NCBI GenBank assembly: GCA_019454045.1
Contig: SKCR01049663.1
Span: forward strand, 185,359 to 249,358
Origin: Zanthoxylum bungeanum
Lineage: Eukaryota > Streptophyta > Magnoliopsida > Sapindales > Rutaceae
DNA length: 64,000 bases
Direction of reading: 5' to 3'
Positions 56,419-64,000 of this stretch are shown here, in pieces (position 1 is the first letter of the stretch; every line of letters begins with the position of its first letter). The notes beneath the pieces were generated by a model, which made no database searches, had not been told where the DNA came from, and saw only the letters and a list, made by a program, of their open reading frames with translations. The translations under genes were made by a program, and so were the position numbers.

Positions 56419-57125
56419 GAATGGTATCAATAGCAATGCTTAACCACACAACACATGTTTTTGAATCTATACTAGAGTAATTTTAATTTAATTATGCATA
56501 AGTCATATTGGATATGTATTGCATGTTCTAAATTAAAATTTTGACCTAATTAAATTAATGATCTGGTGATTATTTTAATTAAGTAATAATGTATTAATAA
56601 TGTTGGAGCATTATTGGATGGTCTGTCAATACGGAGATGAATGAGTTCTTACTACTTATATCCAAGATCGTCATTATTATGAGGGTATAAGTGCTTGAAA
56701 CTTAGGTCGCTCCGGTAAAACATTAGATGTAGCGTGATGAGTTAACACAGGGTGTACATACGAAGCTCATTAGTGCGCATTGACAAGTATACACCTGAAA
56801 TACGTCTTAATCCAAGACCGTAGACATTGTGAGGATAAGAAATGGTTCAGGACCAAACTAGGAGTCACATGAATATGATTGACCTTAGAGGTCTACCTAA
56901 TGAATTATAGAGGCCAAGACCGTCGATAGTGTGAGGCTGGAGTAAATTTCATGGGATCCACTTGCCGCTATGAAATTTTGATAGTCAAATTTCTATTTTT
57001 CCGTTAAGGGAGATTAAGAAATTACGTAAAGTAGTGGGATGGCACTAATTGATTTAAAATTACATAATCAATTAGTGTTTTTATATTGAAATGAAACATA
57101 TACTGCTAGTGTCTAAATGTTGTCT
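56419..57125 (+). other. PBS and leader of Copia C
   Basis: TGGTATCAATAGC at 56422 is an eroded tRNA-Met PBS. The leader that follows aligns with 4844-5590 of Copia A and ends exactly before the expected gag start. Confidence 0.8.
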
Positions 57126-58602
57126 TAGAGAGTCCCAATATGAAGTGTACTCGTTGAGCACTTGGGTAGCGTATTAATTTTGATAAAAGATAATATTCGA
57201 TATTATAATTATCAACTAAGATAATCAAGTGTTATTGGATAAAATTTATTATTTACTTTGACCTAATTGGATTAATTCAATAATTACATAAATGGTTTAA
57301 TTGTAAAATCATAATTATCTCTATAGTTTGAGGATATCATGGTAATTGTAAGTATGTAATAATAGATGGTTTTGGCTTGATTTAATTGGATTAAATCAAA
57401 GTGGCAAACATTTAACTAATTCATTTCCTAATCTTTGTCTTGATTTAATTAGATTAAATCAAAGTGGTAGACAATGAAGATTAGTCACACCTAATTATAC
57501 ATATTTGGACAAATAAGATTAAGTCCACCTAAAAGTTGATTATAACTTTTATTAATTAAAAATTGTCTAATTTTGCTATAAATAGAAAACTTTAGGAATG
57601 TTTTAATTAAGCAAAGCAAAAGCTTAAGAAAGCTAAGTACAAGCAAATTCTTAGAGAAATTAGCCTAAGTTAGAGAAGTGTTTAGAGAAGCTTGTGAGGT
57701 CTCTACCATATTTCATCTAGGAGAAATCAAGATTGGATCTTTGATTGAAGCTTGCTAACATTGGAATCAAGATTGAATCTTGGAGTGAAGCTTGCAAACC
57801 TTGGAGGTTAACTACCATTTTATTAAAAAGAAGAAGATTGGATCTTTACATCGAGCTTGCTATGTAAGTTTGAACTTCTCTTAAGTTATGTTATTTTATG
57901 TATTGAATGCATGATCACATAACTTAATATTGAAATAAGGCTAATAAATTATGTTACTATGCTTTGGAAGTATAAACACAATATGCTTTTTATTAGGTCA
58001 AAATGTTTATGTTATATATAGACATAAAATTAGAGTTTGGAACTCTAGATTAAAGCTTAGAGCTATGACTATCATTTTAGAATCACTTGACCACCTTTGG
58101 GTGTCCTAGAATTGTTCACTAGATATTTCTTATTGTGATTTTAATTTGGTTTGTGTATTAGATTCAAAATTTACGAAAATACGTATTTAGAATAAATTTA
58201 TGTTTTTCTAAAAATATGTGATATTTTGAAAATTTTAATTTTTATTCTATAACATGTGTTGATGTTGGTTTTGATGTTAAAAATTATTTTTGGGTGTTTT
58301 AGAAGTGTTTAGGAAAGATTAAAAATATATTGGGTTAAAAACCCAAAGATGAGTTCTCATTCCGGGTCTCTGGAATGAGAGCTGACACTTAAGGAACAAA
58401 CAAAGAAACAAAAAAATGAGAGCTGGGCGGTACAATGCCCGCGTGCACTGCAGCGCGTACAGTGTGCTCGTGTCGCGCTACGTGAGCTCAATTTTATTTC
58501 ATCCCATTCAAGAGTTTCCAGACTCCGATTCAGTCCCGGTCTTTTCCTATACACTCGTAATGGAATATATTATTTCATTAAATATTTTAAAATTACACCC
58601 AT
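57126..58602 (+). repeat. Partial 3' LTR of Copia C
   Basis: Begins at AGAGAGTCCCAATATGAAGT, an internal LTR position corresponding to about 54944, and runs to ATTACACCCAT, roughly 80 bp short of the LTR end, where D3 is inserted. Confidence 0.85.
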
Positions 58603-59021
58603 TGACCGGCGTAAACACACACGTATAACGCAAGCGCATGTATCGTTCAAGTAGTATAAAAATATCGATCCCACGAGGACTTAATTCCTACTGTTGTTAT
58701 TAATTATTGATACTATTTATTTACAGATATCTAGTTATAGAGAGAAGGGAATTGATTGCTTTTGGTTGGTTGAATGTGAATTTGCTAATTAAAATAAAAA
58801 CAGACTCAAAAGAAAATACTAAGGAAAATAAAAGAAAGACTCAAAAATTACATCAATTATTAAATGTGAATATTGTGTTTCTTCACTTCCCTAGAATAAA
58901 ATAAAACGCTGGGGGTTAGAGGATCCACATTTAATATTTCTTATCTAGGAATCTCACTTATTATAATATATAAATTATTTTATGTTCTGCTTTCTCAGGA
59001 ATTAATAATGTTAAATATTTA

Positions 59022-59165
59022 AAACCAGTCATATAGGTGGTAATCCATTTAGTCCAATTACACCAGCCATATAGGCGGTAATTATCTGTCACATAAAGAC
59101 CAGCCATATAGGCGGTAAAGTAATTTATATTTAGACCGACCATATAGGCAGTAATAAAGTCTGCC
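59022..59165 (-). repeat. Hairpin repeats (GCCATATAGGCGGTAA type) in the D3 LTR
   Basis: Four copies of ACCAGCCATATAGGCGGTAA or close variants at spacings of about 36-42 bp, more regular than in D1. Confidence 0.85.
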
Positions 59166-59465
59166 ATTAATTAATCCGGTTAAATTATAATTAAGTGAGA
59201 TTTACCGAGATAATTATATTAAATGTTTCACCTTTTACCCCAGCGGTAAATTAACTACAAAACATAAAGTAAAAAAAAGTAAATATAATTTTATTACAAA
59301 AAGTAAAAGTGCATAATTAAAAATATTAAAAGTAAAAATGCTAAAGTAAAATTACAAAAACTTAAACACACAAGATGCAATCCTTAGAGTCCTTACAAAA
59401 CTCAAGGAAGGCATGCTTTGAATTCTGAAATCTCGCTGAATTGATAGGCGTCAGTAGGGGGTCAG

Positions 59466-59477
59466 CGTCGCGACGCC
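59466..59477. repeat. Perfect 12-bp GC palindrome GCGTCGCGACGC
   Basis: Perfect palindrome in an otherwise AT-rich LTR, followed by CCGCGTAGCGACGC, which partly repeats it. Confidence 0.7.
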
Positions 59478-59589
59478 AAGCCCGCGTAGCGACGCTGGAC
59501 ATTGTCGATGTGGCAGCTTCTGGTTCGTCGGGTGAGATTCTGGATAAGGTGATAAGGTGACACACGGTAAGGTGGTTGGGATCTCAATT

Positions 59590-59935
59590 ATTGTGACACG
59601 TGTCGGCTCGTGATTGGCTGATGAAGATTCTTATCCACCACATGTCGATTTTGGATAAGTGAGCCAATAATTGATGCTGACGTGGCACACGTGGAGAAAT
59701 GGACTGTTGGTACCATTGAATTGCGACACGTGGCACGCTGTGATTGGTTGATGATGACGTGGCGATGATGTGGCATGTTGACTCGGTCAACTGGTGATGT
59801 GGATGATGACGTGGCAGATAGGTGGAGTGACACGTGACGACACGTGGCGATGGTGACTGTCGGCACCGTATGATGATGACACGTGGCACAAAGCATGTTA
59901 ACAGATCGGCTGTGATGGTGACATGTGGCACGGCG
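59590..59935 (-). promoter_or_regulatory. G-box/ABRE-like cluster in the D3 U3 region
   Basis: CACGTG occurs at 59597, 59688, 59727, 59831, 59841 and 59880, several as ACACGTGGC, the abscisic-acid-response core. Extra ACGTGG cores are near 59680, 59758 and 59809, and ATTGG (CCAAT) boxes near 59613 and 59743. On the minus strand this lies upstream of the LTR's TATA position, where enhancers act. Confidence 0.6.
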
Positions 59936-60193
59936 CACGTTAGCAAAGTCAAACTTTTCTCAGATTCTGACTTGTGGACCCGGCGTACGTTAGGCTTCGT
60001 GGCGCGGAAAATTACCAAAATGCCATTTTTGTCCAATTTTCACTGTTTTGGTCCAAATCACCTCCAGAATGTCCTGAACTTTATTTATCTACAAAATAAC
60101 ACAAAACACATCAAAATATTCACAAAACTCAAGAAACTATACAAAATATTAGGTTAAATGAGTGGGAAATAGTGATATAATTATCACTCATCA

Positions 60194-60205
60194 CACCCCC
60201 AAACC
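60194..60205 (-). other. Polypurine tract of D3
   Basis: GGTTTGGGGGTG on the minus strand, identical to D1. Confidence 0.85.
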
Positions 60206-61504
60206 TAACATTTTGCTAGTCCTCGAGCAAAACATAGAATAAAGTAACATAAACATCTTTAAAATAAAATTTAACTAAGCCAATTTCGTAGGGATCACGA
60301 TTGCATTTAGCATATGCAACAAGCCTTTAAACCCTTAGGTGTCCCTAGTGGACGAGTTGTAGTCTCGTGAGGGTTTACATCAATGATACCCACAAACATT
60401 TTACAAAAGTAAAAAGGTAGTGAAACTAATGCACACAAAAGCAAAAAGAAAACAAGAGAAAATAGAATAAAGAAGTTAGTGACTAATCAGGTGAAACTTC
60501 TACTCCAAGTTATTAATTGTTTTCTTTCTTTCTAAATTACTGAATAAACAAATTCTCTGATTATATTTAACATTCTCCATATATACAGCCAACAAAATAT
60601 TATACAACTCATTTTTGCCCACAACAGTCATAAGTGCAGTTGATAAGAGAGTAATATTTTTGTCCTAAAGTTTTATCAGAATTCACACCTTTTTGTAGCA
60701 ATGGAATAATTTTTTTGATTTTTTTTATTTATATACAATATCTTCCATCTATGTAGCGAGTGTTGGGTCGGTAACTCCCAAACCAGTTTGCTTTAGGGCA
60801 CCAGGTATTAAAACACCCCTACGGACTTAATTACTCAGAATTCAGATATATATATATATTTTGCAACATCCTTGATCCATGTAGCGAGCTTTGGTCCAGT
60901 GACTCCCAAACCAGTTGGCTTTAGGGCACTATGTGTTAAAACACCGTTACAGACTTAATAACTCGGATCTCAGATGTTTTTTTTGTTTTTTTTTACTCCA
61001 TCACTTTTTGAGATGCTTCCTCCAATTAAACTAGAGCACTGAATATTAAAAACTTTTCAATTTTAGCTCATGTTCGTATGTTACAATGCATGTTGATAAT
61101 ATCTGCTAACTGAGCATATGAAGATCCATTTTAGTCAGTTTTATGGAGAATTCACAAATTAAATAATTCAAAAGGAAATAAACAAAAATTAACTTGTTTC
61201 GAAAATATGTTTGAAATATGTCTCAGGAGTGGAAACTCCTTACTCAGCTATCTCTTACTAATTTCACCTTTTTAGTCAAACTAAAAACACAAAAACACAA
61301 GATATATTTGTAATTTTTGAAAAAATTTCAAATTTTTTTTCGAAAAATTTAGGACAAAAATAAAAACAACACACAAACTAAAAACAAGGTACTGATCAAC
61401 TAATTCCCTCCCCCAAACCTAAATGAGACATTGTCCCCAATGTCTTAAACAGTATGAGAAGAATTTAGAAGATAATATCTGGTTAGCTAAAATTCTACAA
61501 GAAA
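60206..61504 (-). other. 3' noncoding region of D3
   Basis: Colinear with 32011-33461 of D1; in the 125 bp from 60275 I count about six differences. Contains the 128-bp-spaced unit pair (60753 and 60881) and a single copy of the segment that is duplicated in D1. Confidence 0.85.
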
Positions 61505-62158
61505 TTAAAGGTTAAGATCTAGATTAATCCGACGCCTCTTACCACGATTGTCCTCGGACCAATTTATCTTTGAAATGATAGGGTCAACTTGTGGTTCATA
61601 GGCTAAGAGTTGGTCTATTAGATCCGGAGCAGTTCTGGCAATATAGAGGAGTTCTTTTAAAGGTTTTGACGCGAACCCATTTCTCCGGGCATCATCAAGA
61701 AACACACAAAGAAAATCATAAAATCCATCAACGTTGTACAGTCCAAGCGGTTTCTGGTGTATGTTCAGGTTCGCCCAAGATAGTACTATAAAAATTTCCT
61801 CCAATGTGCCCAAACCTCCTGGCAAAGCAATAAAAGCATCAGTACGGTTAATCATTTCTACTAATCGTTCAGACATACCTGGCACGATCAGTTCATCTTC
61901 GTTTGATGGTCCAATAAGATTTGCCTCTGTCAAGGGTTTTGGGATGATTCCCAAAACGTGACTGCCTCCTTCCTGTACGGACTTTGAAACGATCCCCATT
62001 AGTCCAAGATTGCCTCCGCCATATACTAAGTGCATATTCCTTGCAGCTAAGACTCGACCCAATTCTTGTGCTGCTTTTACGTATTGTGGCTTAACACCAA
62101 CACTAGTACCGCAAAACACACAGATGTTTTCAACTCGTCTTCTTGAAGTGGCTTCCAT
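61505..62158 (-). CDS. LOG-like: LOG-type cytokinin-activating phosphoribohydrolase carried by element D3
   Basis: Intact 217-residue frame starting at an ATG, same length and ends as the D1 copy, with 20 residue differences by my count. Family motifs are complete: ICVFCGTS (12-19), YGGGNLGLMG (46-55, keeping the Gly52 that D1 lost), Arg98 in SERLVEM, and PGGLGTLEE (113-121) with Glu121. The expected reaction is release of free cytokinin base from its riboside monophosphate; activity is inferred, not shown. The tail GKRRRINLDLNL (basic run plus LxLxL motif) is unchanged. There are no introns. Of about 40 nucleotide differences from D1 roughly 24 are amino-acid changing and 16 silent, which suggests some constraint. 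It lies between gag and the polypurine tract, so it would be expressed from the element's LTR or a spliced message. Confidence 0.9.
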   Translation of the reverse strand: MEATSRRRVENICVFCGTSVGVKPQYVKAAQELGRVLAARNMHLVYGGGNLGLMGIVSKSVQEGGSHVLGIIPKPLTEANLIGPSNEDELIVPGMSERLVEMINRTDAFIALPGGLGTLEEIFIVLSWANLNIHQKPLGLYNVDGFYDFLCVFLDDARRNGFASKPLKELLYIARTAPDLIDQLLAYEPQVDPIISKINWSEDNRGKRRRINLDLNL

Positions 62159-62708
62159 GTTTTACTCTGGATGTCTTCAAAAGTGCAATGATGAGTTGAA
62201 TTTATAGTACCTGAAAAAGGGTGAGTAATAATAGCACTAGTATCTTCCATAGGACGTTTGTTAGCTAAACAACAAAAGAAATCGTGAAAGGTCAAAAAGT
62301 CTGGATTCTGTCTTGCGAAAATAAAGGAAATAAAAACAGAAAAGCAAATCAAAGCAATTATTAAGGCAACAGAATTGTGTACGCAATACGCCACTAGCTT
62401 AGTATAAATTCATAAGGATGCATCTCAAGAATTCATTCTTTACTCAGCCATCACAAATGAATTAGCTATATTCTTTCTGATTGCCAAACACCATTCCTTC
62501 TGTCTTAAAATACTCCATTTGTGCTTTTCCCTACAAAAATAACACACAAAATTAAAAACTCTACAACATGTATACATAAAATATAAAAATAGAAATTACA
62601 ACAAATTGCATGGGTTATCTCTCTGCTAGCACTAAATTTTTCATCTTCAGCCAGACGTGACTGAAATCCATCTGTCAAGGAGGTTTCAGCGTCGTTTTGG
62701 ATGTCCGA
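62159..62708 (-). other. Spacer between gag and LOG in D3
   Basis: Colinear with D1 up to about 62325, including the possible acceptor (CTTTTTCAG ending 62211). The GCATGGGTT phrase at 62608 matches D1 34508 (GCATGGGTTGCCTCC), a noncoding block seen in Athila/Tat 3' regions. No supported gene. Confidence 0.6.
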
Positions 62709-63953
62709 TTAAAGACAATCTCGTGAGCGTTGCTTTTGAAGGGTCTCTTCCAACGGAAAAGTGGCAAAAAGAATTTTGTCATATTTCGTGATTGTGCCAC
62801 CTTTTTTTATCTTTGTTGCTCCAGTGGTTCCTGAAAAGAAAGAGATAAAATCAGGAGGTCTCGTATGGTGCTTTACTTGGAATGGAAGTTCCATTATGTC
62901 AAACTTCTGGTTGATATCTTTGATTTGTACTCCCCAAAATAGTGATGTTTCTCTTGAATACACTGGATCTTCAATAAGGTCAGACATTTGCTCCTCCATT
63001 TGCTCTGTTTCTTGCTCCACCTTTTCTTCATAGATGTATTTTAGGATTTCTGCGTTCAGTTCTTCATCTGTCATCTGTGAAAAACATGCTCCATAAGTGT
63101 CAACCTGAGGATGTAATGATGTTTCTGACATTAGGTCTTCATCCTTTGATACGACTGGAATGGATGGTTCAGGTAGATTTTCATCAAACATCATGGTAAA
63201 GCATGCTCCAAGATCTTCATTTTGAGGATTGAAAGTTTGATCCTCCGATGTTGGTGCAGTTGGTACAAATAGATCAGCTTCATCCTCGTCAGAATCTGAA
63301 TAATAAAAGTCAAATAGAGACTTTGCTGGTTTGGGCTCCTGAACTGATACCTCTGGTTGCTGATACTGCTCAGCCTCCTCCTCTGTTAAGGTGTCATTGT
63401 GGATCTCTGGGTACTCGAAGGCTTTTTCAGTTTCATCTGATAATTCTTTTTGAGGTAATTGTCTCGTTTGATCTGTCAGTCTCTGAATGAATTCTGATTG
63501 TCTCTGAATACTTTCAAATTGATTCTGGCATGTTTCAAGCATTGTATCCAACTTTTCGTCTTGTTTCTTGACCCAATCTTTGAGCATTTCAATCATCTGA
63601 TCTTCCTCTGATGGTTCTGATTGTTGATGGAAATCATTGTAGGTGGGTGGTGGATAAGATGGAAAATGTGGTTATGTGAAATGTGATGGCTCTTCATACC
63701 ATGAAGGATTTTGATAGCTCTACCACCCTGGATTGTAGTTGTACTCGTAATGATCTCTCGGGTGGTTACCATTACATATGTCACATCTCCCCATTGCGTC
63801 TTGTTGAGCAAATGTGGTATTGCTTGGTTCTGGCATCCAGTGATAGTTGTTGGGCTGGACAACAGGCCTCAGAAAACCGGACTGTTGCTCCCAGATTTGG
63901 GCTGTATCTTCTAGTAAAGATCGTGATCTCTCAATCTCCCAATAATGTTCCAT
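62709..63953 (-). pseudogene. D3 gag, two in-frame stops
   Basis: One frame from ATG 63953 to the stop at 62709 is broken only by TAG (63722-63720, after YNYNPGW) and TAA (about 63674). A zinc-finger-like CDICNGNHPRDHY lies near 63780. The middle part MIEMLKDWVKKQDEKLD and following residues are a coiled-coil linker comparable to D1 residues 295-340. Two repeated phrases (GACFTMMFDE and GACFSQMTDE) lie in an acidic region. No protease active site is found. It may start further right, outside the window. Confidence 0.65.
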
Positions 63954-64000
63954 TTTTCAATCACCTGAAAACAAAAGAAATATTTAAAATTACAGATAAA

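Larger units (their letters stand above)
44156..58602 (+). mobile_element. Copia C: collapsed A-family element with Copia B2 nested inside
   Basis: The 5' LTR is 44156-44653 plus 54461-56418, split by B2. A PBS (56422-56434) and a leader (56419-57125) follow. At about 57126 the sequence jumps straight into the middle of a second LTR copy, which runs to 58602 and is cut by D3. All coding sequence and the first part of the 3' LTR are gone. Confidence 0.85.
58603..60193 (-). repeat. 3' LTR of D3
   Basis: Same ends as the D1 LTR (TGATGAGTG... to ...CGCCGGTCA on the minus strand) but 1591 bp and largely different in U3. It keeps a hairpin-repeat array (59022-59165). The TATA position is eroded to TATCAATT near 59440. 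Confidence 0.9.
58603..64000 (-). mobile_element. D3: second LOG-carrying Athila-like element, continues past the window edge
   Basis: The 3' LTR (60193-58603), polypurine tract (60205-60194), a 3' noncoding block colinear with D1, LOG (62158-61505) and a degenerate gag (63953-62709) are visible. The 5' LTR lies beyond 64000. It is inserted in LTR C sequence after ACACCCAT. No pol motifs are visible. Confidence 0.88.

Noticed and set aside
59584..60036. Minus-strand frames of 116-150 aa, His/Thr/Ser-rich
   Set aside because: They run through the repeated CACGTG region of the D3 LTR and reflect its composition.
62077..62394. 105-aa minus-strand frame overlapping the LOG start in D3
   Set aside because: Different frame from LOG, not conserved in D1, no recognisable domain.

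Overview
This window is nuclear DNA from a flowering plant, most likely a eudicot; the species cannot be told from sequence. The evidence is an intron-containing phytocyanin gene with plant-type splice sites, a plant GNAT gene, and dense nested LTR retrotransposons with plant tRNA primer-binding sites. Only two ordinary host genes are visible: a tandem-domain blue copper protein (phytocyanin) running off the left edge on the minus strand (1-1118), and a single-exon GNAT acetyltransferase (41185-41751, plus strand). Nearly everything else is transposable-element DNA, much of it inserted element within element. My element labels: A and C are one Copia family (full LTR about 2.45 kb); B1, B2 and B3 are a second Copia family (LTR about 1.8-1.95 kb); F is a third Copia-type LTR; E is a fourth Copia element; D1 and D3 are Athila-like Gypsy elements on the minus strand; G, H and I are other Gypsy-type LTR remnants; there is also a hAT remnant and a possible MITE.

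Layout. 1-1260 phytocyanin and promoter. 1260-2514 intergenic with an (AT)n tract. 2515-18750 a Gypsy/Tat-like LTR (H) split by Copia A (3186-18308, 5-bp duplication GGTGG). Copia A itself holds a B-family solo LTR (8281-10226) and an inverted A-family solo LTR (10510-15680), and the latter holds solo LTR F (11246-13636). 19056-22430 Copia E remnant. 22611-25100 Gypsy-like LTR with a roughly 34-bp minisatellite. 25420-28786 truncated Copia B3. 28787-29934 plus 39436-39486 remnant LTR G, split by D1 (29935-39429). 39487-40680 LTR F fragment and MITE-like sequence. 41054-41751 GNAT gene. 42891-44155 inverted LTR G copy and hAT end. 44156-58602 collapsed Copia C carrying Copia B2 (44654-54455, duplication CCTTT). 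58603-64000 D3, which continues past the right edge.

Most notable content. D1 and D3 are two distinct Athila-like elements, and each carries an intact, intronless 217-codon open reading frame for a LONELY GUY (LOG)-type cytokinin riboside 5'-monophosphate phosphoribohydrolase, placed where Athila elements carry an env-like gene. Both keep the Arg98/Glu121 pair and the PGGxGTxxE motif, and both end in a basic run plus LDLNL, an EAR-type repressor motif not expected on a LOG enzyme. The two proteins are about 91% identical by my count. The roughly 2.1-kb block from just upstream of LOG to the polypurine tract is colinear and well conserved, whereas gag and the U3 part of the LTR have diverged strongly. 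Pol is missing from D1 and is not seen in the visible part of D3, so D1 at least is a non-autonomous vehicle of gag plus a captured hormone-activation gene. The D3 LTR has six CACGTG G-boxes in about 290 bp. D1 is very young (about a dozen differences between its 2064-bp LTRs).
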